A stretch of DNA of 64,000 nt, from contig OZ005618.1 in the NCBI GenBank assembly GCA_963930655.1, positions 20,549,001 to 20,613,000 of the forward strand, in the 5' to 3' direction. Shown piece after piece: positions 46,150 to 58,503 of this stretch. The notes under the pieces are model-generated. The model saw nothing but the letters and a program-made list of their open reading frames with translations, did no database searches and was not told the DNA's origin. How positions within the stretch are numbered: the first letter of the stretch is position 1; each line of letters starts with the position of its first letter. This DNA is from Myrica gale (Eukaryota; Streptophyta; Magnoliopsida; Fagales; Myricaceae). The position numbers were made by a program, and so were the translations under genes.

Positions 46150-46820
46150 CTATTATTAAGGCTCTAATGGGGTGAGCCCTTGGAAGCACATTAACAAAGG
46201 CTGAGAGTCCTTTAGAGAGCACATTCGGATTGTGGTGGATAACGGGCAAAAAGTTAGTTTTTGGCATGATTGTTGGTGTAGTGACAGAACATTGAGTAGC
46301 TCTTTCCCTTTCCAGGAATTAGGACGCAGTGATAGCGAATTGTATGGCGGATATTTGTAGCTACTTAGTCTGGAATGTTTACTTTACTAGATGTGTGAAT
46401 GTTGGGAAGTGGAGGAATTTTTCGGTTTTTTTCTCTACTCTTTATGAGAAGGTGATTCAAAGAATGGACGACGACAAGATGCTTTTGTTGGGTACTAAGG
46501 AATAAGAACTATATTTTTTTTCAGTCAAATCCTTCTATGGTTATATTGCTAGCGGTACTTCAGAGAGATTTTCCCTTGGCACTGGGTTTGGAGATCTAAA
46601 GTCTCTACGAAAGATTTTTTCTTCATTTGGGAGGCTACACATGGTAGGGTTTTGATTATAGATAATTTAAGGAGGAGAGGTGTTTGTGTGAGTGATTGGT
46701 GCTATTTGTTAACGGATTCCCCAACATCCTTGCACAAATGGCACCAGTCAATCACATAAACACATCTCCTCCTTAAATTATTTATAATCAAAATCCTACC
46801 ATATGTAGCCTCCAAAACGA
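46150..46820 (+). mobile_element. fold-back LINE fragment (sense piece joined to an inverted partial copy)
   Basis: 46150-46712 matches LINE ORF2 in sense orientation (GTTTTTGGCATGATTGTTGG, then the zinc-knuckle start GAGGCTACACATGG to GATTGGTGCTATTTG), with many stops. From 46713 to about 46818 the same terminal stretch (with about 25 bp more of its 3' side) follows in inverse orientation. The result is a hairpin with arms of about 80 bp. It is closely related to the LINE at 56976-59290. Confidence 0.8.
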
Positions 46821-47939
46821 GTTGTTGCATCTTTGAATCCATAAATGTATTGATATGAGTCTTGGTGACAAAATTATATGCAATGCACTATTTCTTTGCA
46901 TCTCATGTTTAATATTGTGTTGTGATGTAAAAAGGGGGGCTTGGTGGAATGTAAGCCATGATCAGTGGCTAAAAAGGCATGAAAATGGGACTAAAGGGCA
47001 CGGTTTGGTGTTGAAGTGAAAAAGTTTGCTTTGCATGTTGGATTATGTACATTTAGAAGTCTTGGTTGTGCTATAAACTTGCGTATAAGCTAGTATGGGA
47101 CAAGAAAACTTGGATTAAAATATGGAGAGAAGCTGATAGAAGGAAGAAAAGAAACATACAAATACGTAGACACCATTTTACATGATACCCGTTAGCTTAA
47201 AACATCCTTTTATGTGCATAAAAGTTGAGTTAAGCTTTAAAATTTTTTGTGTAGGTCACTGAGAAGCATTAGGAAGAACCCTAAAAATTTCAAGAAGAAA
47301 AGATGTATAATAAGGGTAGAAATGACCATAGAGGCCAATAGGGATAGTTTCGGTAATTTCGTAAAAATTGCGGGTAAAATGTTCCAAACAGGAATTCTAG
47401 GTACATGGCAGTGTTGGGCTCTATTTAAAAATGTTGTGTAAAAATTTGGGTTCAAGCCCATTAAAATTCGAGGCCTAAAACATGCCTCGGCCCACTAAGC
47501 AAAAAGAGAGAAAAATAAACTAAAAAGGTGTGAATTAATTTAGGAGGCCTAAATCTGTAAAGATTGGAGAATTCCATTATGGGGGCCCAATAGGCCCAAC
47601 AACAGGTAGATAAAAAAAAGAAATAAAGAGAACTAAATAGTTAAGAGAAATATAATTAATTAGGCAATAAAACTATTCAATAAACATCAATAAAGAGCGA
47701 TAAAAATATTAAGAAAAATTACATCAATAAAAGAATAAATGTAGTAATAAAAAATTAACGAAAGCCTTTTAAGTATTGAATTATGAAAAAAACCTAGTTA
47801 GATGATAAGTTAAGAAAATGAATAATTATTACTTTATGATTAAACCAACATTTAAGTTATGATATGAACATATTTATATTCTTTATTTTCGAAGAATATG
47901 ATGTGTCATACTTCATTTATCATCGTATAAGTATGAAAT
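46821..47939. other. intergenic, unassigned
   Basis: AT-rich, with short frames only. The direct repeats and coding domains needed to call an element are not visible. Confidence 0.35.
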
Positions 47940-50060
47940 GAATTAAAATCGGAAGGAACTTATACCCAGAGGTGATCCTGAGATCGGGTGACGATACTGC
48001 TTACATTAAGAAGCGTGCAACCCACCGGTAATGGAATATTGGGTGGTCTTCCCTAGGAAATAGTACGAGCCTTGCCTAACCAATGTCCTGGTGTGTGTGA
48101 TGCACGAGACAGTCCCAGAGGAGAGGATAGACACACAACCCTAACTCTGGAGGTTAAATAGAGTGCAATAAGGACACCTCTATTGAACCAGAAAAGAAAG
48201 AGAGGTGATCGGGGTTCGGGATGCATCATACTTGCATTTCATCGAGCATAATTTTTGAATTGTCTTTACTATTATGATTTTTTCTGTATTCGTTACTGCT
48301 TTATCTGTATATGATGAGAATACGGGCAAGGCTTTAAAGGAGCTAGTTCAAGTCCCCGAGAGCCGGTTACGAGGGAACGAGCCAAGAAGTTCAAGGACGT
48401 ACTCGACGAAATCATTCATGAGATATGGGTCCAAGCCCATTCGTGAAAACCCATCAAAGATGACCCACTTTCTAGAAGGATCCGGTCAAGAGATATTTTT
48501 GGTTCGATTCTAGAAGAATCGGATTGCATGGCAATTCTAAGGGAAAAATCATTTCCTTTCATCGTCTTTTGATTATTTATTTTGTTGATTTAGGCATATG
48601 ATTTTCTTTTCCATTTTTTAGTTTGTCGTGTGATCTCTTAGATAGTTAGGTAAGTTTCAGCTTTTCCTTTTATTTTTATTTTGGCATGTGCTGCAAGTTT
48701 CTTTCCGTCCAACTTGAGAAGTCAAATAAGGAATATTTTATATTCTCCCTTTTCTTGTTTTGTTGCTTCCGTCCAGGTTAGGTTAGTTAAATAAGGAATA
48801 TATTTCCTTAGTTTTGTGTCTTCTTTCTTTCCCTTTTATTAGCTATAGGCGGCAGCTCTTTCTTTCCTTTGTTAGAGTCCTCTATTTTGGCAAGTAGTCT
48901 ACGTATTGCATTGGGTCAAATAAGCAATATTTTATTTCCTCAAGTTAGCTTTTACGTCCAGCTTTTTGGTGAAAGTCAAATAAGGAAAGTTATTTCCTTA
49001 TTCTAAGTTTCTTTAGGCGTCCAGCAAGTGTCCTAGTTTTAGTTTTATTTCCTTGTTTATTTCAGCCCTTTAAATAGGAGCTCTTGCATTGTAATTCAAA
49101 TACACATTGATCAATATAATTGTGAGAGTATTTCTCTTTGGTTCTTTGAAGAACTTCTCGAACTTATCGGGATTTCCCGTGGCGTTCAACTCGACTTATC
49201 AAACGGCTTTCCATCCCCGTTTGTGGCGTCATCACCATACCGAGGTTCTTGCTTTCCTAAGCAACGGGTCGAGGTTCCCTTCGAATCCATTCTAGAAACG
49301 GTCTTGGGTTCCCTATAGTTGTTGGGTCTCGTTATGGGATAACGGGGTTCACATCATGTGGCATATCCCTTCCCCTACTTTACTGAGTCCTTATGACTCA
49401 CTCTGTTTTATTTTCTGTTTCTTGTGTGTAATTCATGGCTAAATGAGATGAAGTTGTTCGAGAGTGAGCAAGTTATTGACCTAATCCCATACGTAGTAAT
49501 CCTAAAGATTCAAGCATGGGTCTTTGATACCTATGAGATTTCAGTGGAGCACAAGCTCCACTGGTATCTCAAGGACTCTATGCTACCTAGTGTCTAAGAC
49601 TTTGTGTCGGTAGATGTCCCACCGGAGTCCATTATTCCCTATCCCTCTCCTTCGGCCCCGCCAGCAAAGTGCAATCTAGTCTCACCGAATACCAGAGTTT
49701 TATACTTCACCTTTTATACTGATGAATAGGATTAGGGGACCCGAGATTAGATGTAGTTTCTTTTTTTTTCCTTTTGTATAGGCTCGGTGATCCTTAGAGT
49801 GCTTACACTTTTGTAAATATTAGGCCTATTTTGTTGTCCTTACGAGGGGCACATTTTGAAAAATCGTGTTCGACAATGGAATCTTCTATTTTATTTATTG
49901 CATCGAGAATTCTTTCTTTTCTTATTTATTATTACCATATTTCTACATCAATAAGCACCCAGAATTACTAAAGGTTTTATAATTAAATTACTTAATTATT
50001 ATCAGGACTTTCCAAACTATGTGAATTACGTTAATTACCCGTCTTATCTTTTCATTGAAT
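47940..50060 (+). mobile_element. probable LTR-retrotransposon remnant (LTR-like leader)
   Basis: 48520-49340 resembles an LTR: repeated GTCAAATAAGGAA phrases, a TTTAAATAGGAGCTC box near 49070, GCATTGTAATTCAAATACAC, then GAACTTCTCGAAC and a G-rich end. The flanks hold mixed sequence with phrases such as GTGATGCACGAGACAG. No gag or pol domains and no matching second LTR were found, so a solo or broken LTR is the best guess. Confidence 0.35.
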
Positions 50061-50249
50061 TTTTTTTTCTACAAATTATTCTATGATGTTAATATTTTCA
50101 AATAAACCTTCTGCTAAACTTTTTAAGGGCAAATCAACTAGTACTTATAGAAGAATGATTTGTGTCGTAATCCTCATCTGTGTGTATATTATCTCTTTAC
50201 GTGAGTCTAGAGGGTAAGTACAGACACAATGCATGACAGTAAGGGTAAT

Positions 50250-52414
50250 TGTTGCCAATTTTGGGCCAAGGAAGGACTTTCGACACCGATAATAAGCTGC
50301 TGGAGTCATCACTTGCAACTTTGCAGTTGGATCCTTTCTCTGGTGCGTGTGGCGAGTTAGATGGCCGATGGGAGTTGTGAGTTGGTTATCCTTTTAAAGT
50401 TGGCGGATATTGAGCCCTTTGTAAATGAGGTGTGTTTCGAACTGGCCGCCTCTAAATAGTGTAGGGAGTCAATGGGTCCTGGCGATCTAGTAGCAATGGT
50501 AAGTTGTGATTATCCACTCGGTGGATAGGTGATTTCTGATCAAATTTGTAAGACTGTTGGTTTTGTTGGTTCGTTGGTGGAGAATGGATAGTCAGTTGGT
50601 GAAGCAGAATGTATCAGTCATACCGATGGAGGCTGATCTGTGTGTGGAGGGAAGGGATGTGGTCAGTGATTTTAATGGGAGTGTTGGGTTTCCATGGGAA
50701 CCTTTGTAGATTTATTACCCTGGTAAAGGGAGGGGGTGTTGAACTGCGTATGAATCTTCAAAATGGGTGCTGAAAATTGTATCCTCTTTTCAACATATGG
50801 TGGGGGTATCTTGTGAGTGGTATGAGAATGATTTGATGGACTTTTTTGAAGCATTGGAAACTGATACAGTGGAATTTTGTACAAAATCAACTAGTAGATC
50901 GAGAGGAAGATGGTGCAGGAACTGAAGAGGTTAAAGTCTAGTATTAATTATGATGGACATGATCCAGGGGTGTTGAACTGCGTATGAATCTTCAAAATGG
51001 GTGCTGAAAATTGTATCCTCTTTTCAACATATGGTGGGGGTATCTTGTGAGTGGTATAAGAATGATTTGATGGACTTTTTTGAAGCATTGGAAAGGGATA
51101 TAGTGGAATTTTGTACAAAATCAACTAGTAGATCGAGAGGAAGATGGTGCAGGAACTGAAGAGGTTAAAGTCTAGTATTAATTATGATGGACATGATCCC
51201 GCTTCTAGGGGAGCAGGATAGATGGAGGGCTTTATACAATTGTAATGAAGCCAAGAATTCTATGTTAGAACGTAAGGTGGCATAATGATAGAGTAAAATT
51301 TAGTAGGATTGGTAACTTGGTACGTGATTGAAAACCAATTTTAGTGTGCTTATAAGATACTAAGATGGATATGCTTTCGAGGGTTGTAGTGAGACGTATG
51401 TGGGGTGGTTCTCATGTAAGGTGGAGTAGTTTTTCTACAGTCAGTGGGTGTTCTATTGGATTTATGATCCAAATGATGATAATATGATGAGATTTTTGTG
51501 TGAAGAATCAAGAGTCTTTTCTTGGTGGAATCTTTCGTGGCGTATTGAATGTGATTTTAATGTTACTTGCTTCCCTGCGAGCAGTCGGGGTTAGGTGGTG
51601 TCAGGAAAATATGAGGGATTTTTCTGGTTTTATTCTAGACTTTGGGTTGATAGACATTTTATTGTCTGGAGGACGTTATACATGGTCTAATAATAGATCC
51701 TCTCAATCTTGGTCTCATATTGATTGCTTCCTTATTAGTTCTGATTGTGAGTCTTTGCATCCGGAGATTATTCAGAGAAGGATGCCTTATATGGATTCTG
51801 ACCATTTCCCTAAATAAGCCTTTTTCATCTTGAAAACATGTGGCTGAAGGAGGGGTTTCTGATAGAGTTAGAGGTTAGGGATGAGTTATGACTTTTATGG
51901 GTCTTCTACTTTCATGCTTAACTTGAAGTTAAAGGCTTTGAAGCAGGATCTCAAAGTGAGGAATAAGGAAATCTTTGGAGACCTTAGTATTTGTATGGCG
52001 TCATTGTTAAGTGAGCTTTCCTTACTTGACGAAATGGATGAGGGAGGAAATCTAGACGATGAGGGATTGGAGAGGAAGTTTGGATCACCTGATTGATTTG
52101 GAAGAAGTGAGTTGGAGGCAAAAATCTCTAGCTCTATGGCTTAAAGATGGGGATAGATGCACAAAAAAAATTTCACCTAGTTGCTAACTCTAATAAGAGG
52201 TTTAACTCTATCTCCTATTTGTAGGTGGATGAGGAATTGGTGGAGGATCCAACGAACATTTCAGAGAAGATAGTTAGTTTCTATACTTTTTTGTATAAAG
52301 AACCTTTTTCCTTAAGATCATCTTAGGACGGTTTGAAGTTTGATACTATTTCAGGGGATGATGCGGTTTGGTTGGAAAGACACCATTTAAGGAGGAAGAG
52401 GTGTTTGGTGTGAG
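50250..52414 (+). mobile_element. decayed LINE, 5' part (ORF1 end, endonuclease, start of RT)
   Basis: 50760-50960 matches the end of LINE ORF1 (KWVLKIVSSFQHMVGVSCE-like wording). ORF2 begins near 51235. 51500-51817 retains endonuclease parts (CDFNVTCFP, GGRYTWSNNRSSQSWSHID, SDHFP), and 51840-52200 the linker to the RT (NLKLKALKQDLKVRNKEIFGDL, EEVSWRQKSLALWLKDGDRCTK). Many stops and shifts. It stops abruptly at about 52414, just where the RT fingers should begin. Confidence 0.82.
50732..51199. repeat. 234-bp tandem duplication within the LINE ORF1 end
   Basis: Units at about 50732-50965 and 50966-51199, both beginning GGGGTGTTGAACTGCG and ending ATGGACATGATCC. The copies differ by a handful of bases (for example GAAACTGATACAG against GAAAGGGATATAG), so the event is not very recent. 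Confidence 0.9.
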
Positions 52415-53419
52415 GAAAAGATTGGGTGCAAAGAGGCTTGATTCAAAGTTGTGCAAACCAAGAGTTATTATTTAAAGAGAGACATCTAATGGTCTCAAAA
52501 GTTCCACGTCATTAAATGAGACCACTAAATTTCGTGCCTCGGCTCCCCTTAGCTGAAGCCAAGCCTTTTTTTTCTATTTTTTCCTGACACGCATGTATTC
52601 TTTTCCCACATTTTTCTCTTTTCAGAATCTCTCCTCTTTTCATTTGATTTCTTCTCCCCAATTCTCTCTCCTATAATTTCTCTAAATTTAACTTTAAAAT
52701 AAAAATACAAAAACAGATGAGAGAGTGCGTCAAAGATACATGGAATATTTCCTGGCTGTTCATTGAGCGGTACTAGTTTCGAAAGTAAAGAAAAAGTAAA
52801 CCTTTATTTCTTGTTAGTTTCTTTCTCTTTCGGCTATATATCACTTTTATCAATGAAATCTTTCCTAACCATTTTCGTTGAAACATCATCCCGCTACTGC
52901 ACTGTTGGGCTAGAGAAACTTCATCATGTCGCTAACGACTTGAGGTAGATAAGTAACAATCAATTTTATACCCCAAGAATAATTCCACGAGTGTGTTTAA
53001 TAGAAAAAAAAAATTGCATCTTGTTCTTAAAGACCCACCCCAAAAGATTACCTTCAAAAAGTAATAAAATAAGATTAAACAAAAATAAAATGACTTGTTA
53101 GAAGATATTTAATCAAAATAAAAAAGATATGCAAAATATGATTGAATTATTCTTCTACTATTATTACTCATAAACGATTGTTCATCAATTCTGAACTTTC
53201 ATAAAATAAAATTATAAAAAGATACATCACCAAAATATACATACCAGGACCGAGAAAATTTTATATAAAAACTTTAGAATCTTCTTCCACTAGCAGAACA
53301 AGCTTTGTGTATTGTTTTACCTTAAAATGGTGTATGTATTCTCTTGTAGACGGATATTTTCTTTATTGATTTTTGTTTGTAGTGATATTTGTGTCTTTTG
53401 CTAACTAGGGCTTTTGAAT
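52415..53419. other. 5' flank of the FAR1/MULE remnant
   Basis: AT-rich sequence that starts exactly where the LINE part stops. It is the place to expect the left end of the transposon, but no terminal inverted repeat could be matched to the right side by eye. An inverted word pair, ATGGTCTC and GAGACCA, occurs near 52490-52535. Confidence 0.35.
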
Positions 53420-55500
53420 TTATATAGATTGATAAATGGCGAAGCTACAGGGGCAGTAATCCGAATATAGCTAGGCGAGGGTCTAATAGTAGCTCAAATC
53501 CGAAAGGTTCATCGATTTATATTTGCCTTTTGTGTGGATTGATTTAGATAGATCTTCATTGATTTCATTTGTATGAGTGGATTATGCAGGTGAAATAATT
53601 CGAGCTGACAATAAAAAAATCGTAAATATTTGGACCTTAGAATTTAAAGATGTCAAACATGCTTACGATTGGTACAACAGTTACACGATTAGCATTAAAT
53701 TTAGCATTCGTAGACAAGGTGGGTTCAAGAATAAAGAAAAATGATACTCCACAATCAGAACATTCATGTATAGCAAAGAATGGATACGAAAAGAGAAAGT
53801 ACGGATTGTGCATTTAAAAAAGGAACGACAACATACTAGGCATGGGTGTTTTGCAAGTTTTGCCACTCAGCGGCAACCGAGTGGGAAATATAACACATTT
53901 GATTGGTGGACGCAACATAATCATGAATTGGCTACGCCATCGAAAGTCCACTTGCTCTGTTCACATAGACGAATCAACAAATTGCAACGTCTCTAGAGCA
54001 ACCATGTAGACAAAGCAGACATCCGCCCAAAGCTAGCACATATTTGATGGCGGCCTAGGCTTGGGGTAGAGAGCACTTAAGATTCACTCAAATGGACCTG
54101 CAAAATTATGAGTAGTAAAATAAGTAAATCTATGGAGGATGGAGTAGCGAGTGTATACTTATTAATTGGATCGGTGATTAGCAATAAAAAAATTACACTT
54201 CTTCTTTATGTTTGATGACGATGAATACATAAATAATATATTCTGGGCAGACCACGACATGTATAATGACTACGTACTTTTTGGGGATTTTGTATCCTTT
54301 GATACCACATACATGACAAACCATGAGCACAGGCCATTCAGGGTATTTCTAGGAGTGAACCATCACAGGGAGCGGGTAGTGTTTGGGGCATACGTATTGT
54401 TTGATGAGACAGTTTAATCATTCAAGTGGCTATTCGAGATATTCATTGAGTGTATGGAAGGGAAGACACCCCAATCCTTTTCACTGACCAAGATGTCGGT
54501 ATGCTTGTTGCAATCCCCACCCCTTGCCAAACACACCTCACTTTCTTTGTGTGTGGCATATTAACCAGAATGCAGTGAAAAATCTCTGTCCCATGTTTGG
54601 TAATAAAGACTTAAAAAAAGCTGGAAAAAGGCTCATGTTTGATAATGATGTAGATGATTTTGATATTGTCTGGTCTAAGATGATTGAATATCATCACCTC
54701 CAGGGCAATGAGTGGTTGCAAAAGATCTATGACAAATGCGAGAAGTGCCCCCCAACACACTTACAGAGTGTTTTCTGGGCGAGTAAGAGGAGTACATAGT
54801 TGAGTGAAAGATTTAACTCAACTTTGCGTAGGTACTTGAAGACAATAATGAATACGACCTGATTTTTTCAACACTTTCAATAGGTAATTGATGACATGCG
54901 GTACAAAGAGCTTAAATCGAATTTTAAGATGCATGACAAATTACCTATTCTGCGAACTAATGATCTGCTTTGTATTCATGCATCTAAAGTCTATACCCTA
55001 AATATTTTCAATCTATTTTTGGATTCGATGGAGAAGGTTCATTGCATTGCATTTGATTGTCAAAAGGAGAGTACTGAATCCAAAGAGGTTGAGGTACATA
55101 TTTAACATAGAGGTTGATTTGGATTTGGAGGTGGTAATCAATTGCAAGAGATATATGAACACCTATGCTTCCATTATTTGGATATATGGGGATGATCTGA
55201 AATGCTGGGAGGTCCTCAAACATTACCAGAATACACTAGCTGATGATCTTGTTCAGTTGACGCTTACCACAAAGTCGGATGACATTAGCAAAGTGGTTGA
55301 TGCTACTTGAGCAGATGGAGCTCTAGCGATCATTGCAAAGGGGTTCAAGATACGAGAACCAAAGTATCGAGGCAACAAGCGGCTACAAAGCACTCTTGAA
55401 CACAAGAAAAATTCAAAGGGCGGTTGCAAGAGTAGCGCTGCCACATTGTCCCAACCAATAGCTCACCACTTGCAGTTAGAGGATGATATGAAGATACATT
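53420..55500 (+). pseudogene. FAR1/FHY3-type Mutator-like transposase, inactivated
   Basis: Pieces in several frames line up with the FAR1-related/MULE protein order. A FAR1 DNA-binding part at about 53645-53980 has AYDWYNSYTISI, FSIRRQG, KKERQHTRHGCFASF and HNHELATPSKVHLLCSHRRI. The transposase core at 54208-54800 has NIFWADHDMYNDYVLFGDFVSFDTTYMTN, RPFRVFLGVNHHRERVVFGAYVLFDETV, TDQDVGM and CVWHINQN. A degraded C-terminal part runs to about 55500. Known relatives are Mutator-like transposases and the host light-signalling factors derived from them. The stops (for example after DETV at 54415) and shifts show that it is dead. Transposon origin is more likely than a host FRS gene, given the LINE sequences on both sides. 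Confidence 0.8.
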
Positions 55501-56141
55501 CCCAATGTGGAGGGTATAGAAGTCTGGACTACTTCTAGGATTATTAGCTATATTGAGTTCATTGTTTGGAACGTATCTGATTTTTTGTATGCATGGATGT
55601 TAAATTGTATGCAAGTAATTTGGATTTTTTTTGTGCTGGTCAGTAAATGGCAGTTTGGTATTATTATATGTGGTCTTTATTTAGTAGCTTTTATTTTTTC
55701 ATGCTAATAAAGTCTCTTTAACAATTAATAAAGTCTAAAAATGGTATTCTAATAACATGCTAATAAATGGTGGTCTAAAAATGTCAAATTCATACGGTGG
55801 TCTAAAAACATTTTGTCATGCTAATAAAGTCTCTTTAACAATTAACCACTATTAGAAATTTTCATACTAATAAACATTTTGTGCTGGTTAAGTATGTTTT
55901 GAATTGGAATAGTATAAAATGTAAATGGTGATATATGTACGAAAAAAATACATTGGACTGATTCATTAAGATTTTATTTATAAATAAAAATAGAGAAAAA
56001 ATCACTTTTTACTCCTGAATTTTGGGGTCATTTTTAGGTTGTACCCACTTTTATTGATTTTGTGACATTAATACCTCAAAGTACCATTTTCCGTTAATTT
56101 TCACCCTCCAACTCAAATTACCGTTACTTCGTCCACATGAC
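55501..56141. other. 3' flank of the FAR1/MULE remnant, MITE-like debris
   Basis: Near 55690-55880 the phrases CATGCTAATAAAGTCTCTTT and GGTGGTCTAAAAA recur. From 55980 a stretch (CTTTTTACTCCTGAATTTTGG, CCGTTAATTTTCACC) looks like one arm of an inverted-repeat element similar in wording to the MITE at 24023. Confidence 0.4.
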
Positions 56142-56149
56142 CACTTAAA

Positions 56150-56554
56150 TAGGCCTGATCACCTGTACCGGCGGTGTGCCGGTTAACCGGCACCGCCGCC
56201 GGTACCGGAACCGTTCACCGTTCACCGGCGCCCAGCGGCACCGGTGACGGTGAGCAAAATCCCCTTTTAGCGGGGATTTTGCCGGTGGCGGTGAAACCGC
56301 TCACCATTGGGCGGTTTCACCGCTTCACCGTTTTGTTTTTTTTTTTGTTTTTTTTTAATATGTATATCAAACGGCACCGTTTCTTTTAGTGACTTTAACC
56401 CTAACCTAAATTCCTAACCCTACATTTCTCCTTCGCAGCCTCAATCACTCGGCCTCTCTCCAAAGTCGCAACTTGCACGCCTCGTCGCTCTCCTCAGTCG
56501 AAGTCGAACGCCTCTCAGTCTCTCGCACGCGGCACGCCTATCTCCTTCAGTCGA

Positions 56555-56585
<31 letters not shown>

Positions 56586-56933
56586 CCCCTAATTTTCTTG
56601 TGTTTTGGTTGAGATTTGCTGGGTTTGAGGAAATTTTTTATTTAGGGTTTTTTCGATTTGATTGATATTTGCAAAGCTTGCGATTTAGTATTGATTATAT
56701 GTGGAGATTTTCTTGCGATTTGGTAGAATCTGTGTTGCAATTTTGGAATTTTTTTTGTGATCTCCGGTGTAGGGCGGTAACCGCTACCGCCACCGTCGAA
56801 ACCGCACCGTTAGGTGCCGGTTTCCTCCTTTCACGGTGGCGGGGGCGGTGTCTAATGTTAGACAACCGCCCATAGCGGTGGCGGTGGCAGTGGAAGGCAT
56901 AACCGCCACCGCCACCGCTTATGCACAACCCTA
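56150..56933. mobile_element. non-autonomous hAT element with internal leader-like sequence
   Basis: The element begins TAGGCCTGATC and ends ACAACCCTA. The perfect 8-bp CACTTAAA lies on both sides (56142-56149 and 56934-56941), the length typical of hAT transposons. The subterminal regions are packed with ACCGCC/CACCGG words in both orientations. The interior (about 56395-56700) has a pyrimidine-rich leader with (TC)n at 56560-56580, like a plant 5' UTR, which suggests a deletion derivative of an autonomous hAT that kept its promoter and leader but lost the transposase. Confidence 0.9.
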
Positions 56934-57485
56934 CACTTAAACAAGTCACTTCCCGTTTTCCCCTTCCTTTAATGAAATATAGAAGTGGGTTGCGTCAAGT
57001 TGACCCTCTTTCACCACTCTTGTTTGTCATTGTCATGGAAACTTTTTTCAAAATGATGACGAAGTTAGTTTCGAATGGTGTTATTGTGGGATTTAAGGTC
57101 GATGGTGATAGTAGTGTAGGATTTGTGTTTCTCATTTGTTGTTTGCAGATGATATATTAATCTTGTGTGTGGCGTATGTGAATTAGTTTTGAAGTCTTCG
57201 GTGCTTGCTTTTTATTCTTCGAGGCAGTTTCTGGGTTGAAGGTTAATCTTTCCAAATCGAAGGTAATCCTAATTAGTAGTATTGATAATGTGTAAAAGTT
57301 GGCTTCAATATTGAGTTATAGAGTTTATATTTTGCTTATGACTTATTTGGGGCTCCCTTTGGGCTCTAGATACAAAAACATTCACATTTGGGATGGTTAT
57401 CTGGAAAGGACGGAAAAGAGGTTGGCGGGGTGGAAGCGTAAGTATTTATCTAAGGGAGGTTAGATTACTTTGCTCAAATCCACGT

Positions 57486-57816
57486 TGTTAGAATCTGTTA
57501 GAGTCTCACATTGATTAGAGACCATTTAATCTTGTGCTTCATATGCTTGTTGGGCCTCCTCTTCCCATAGCCAATTGGTTTTGGGATGAAACTTAACATG
57601 ATATCAAAGCCAACTATTTCTGGGCTTGGCCCACTTATTTGTATTCCCCATTTGTTGTCCATGTGCATGGACCATGTTCATTCGACCTGCACGTGAGGGG
57701 GAGTGTTAGAATCTGTTAGAGTCTCACATTGATTAGGGATCATTTAATCTTGTGCTTCATATACCTGTTGGGTCACCTCTTCCCATAACGAATTGGTTTT
57801 TGGATGAAACTTGACA
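57486..57816 (+). mobile_element. TRIM (miniature LTR retrotransposon)
   Basis: Two direct repeats of 113 bp (57486-57598 and 57704-57816) start TGTTAGAATCTGTTAG and end GAAACTTRACA. After the first repeat comes TGATATCAAAGCC, a variant of the initiator-methionine tRNA primer-binding site. Before the second is GTGAGGGGGAG, a polypurine tract. It is flanked by CACGT (57481-57485) and CACGC (57817-57821), a 5-bp duplication with one change. The interior is 105 bp without coding capacity. It has split the LINE frame at the codons for LLKSTLSSL. Plant TRIMs with very similar ends are widespread. Confidence 0.93.
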
Positions 57817-58306
57817 CACGCTCTCTAGTCTATCTACTTACTTTTTATCTCTTTTTCTTATTCCAAATGTGGTGGCTTATAGAATAAAACAACTATAAAG
57901 AGATTTTTTGTGGAGCAGTGATGATGGTGTTAACAAGTTTAATCTCCTTAATTGAGAGAATGTTTGTTCTCCTATCCAGTATGGGGGACTGGGGATCAGA
58001 AGATTGTCTTTGTTTAACAAAGCTTTATTGGGTAAGTGTTTATGGCGTTTTGCTACTAAGAGAGAGAGATTGTGGAGGGTTATTATTGCGGAGAAGTTTG
58101 ATACCACGGGGCGGTTGGAGCACTTTGCTCTCACAATGCTCTGATGGGGTGAGCATTTGGAAGCACATTAGTAAGGGGTGTGAGTCTTTTATAGAGCACA
58201 TTTAGATTGTGGTGGGTAATGGCCAAAGAGCTATTTTTTGGCATGATTGTTGGTGTGGTGGTAGACCCTTGAGTTGTTTTTTCCCTTTAGTATTTTCCCT
58301 TTCCAA

Positions 58307-58503
58307 GGGTGTGTTTGCATAAAAAATTTTACAAAATTTTTTACCAACTCACAATAAAATACTACAATATAAACTCTCTCTCCCATCAAATCATAACTTT
58401 TCACTACAAAAAATATAAAAAATTACCTCTCTCTTCACTTTTTCACTAAACCCAATACCATCACTAAACCCAATACCAAAAATTTTATAGCACAAACATA
58501 ACC
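58307..58503. mobile_element. 197-bp MITE of the GGG-TGTTTG type inside the LINE
   Basis: The left end is GGGTGTGTTTG and the right end is the inverted CAAACATAACC. CAA at 58304-58306 and 58504-58506 makes a likely 3-bp duplication, as in PIF/Harbinger-like MITEs. The related LINE fragment at 46315 lacks this insert, which confirms the limits (CCTTTCCA-GAATTA-G joined). Confidence 0.82.

Noticed and set aside
53420-55500. Functional host FAR1-RELATED SEQUENCE gene
   Set aside because: Domains are spread over several frames with stops, and it lies amid retroelement debris; a dead transposase fits better.
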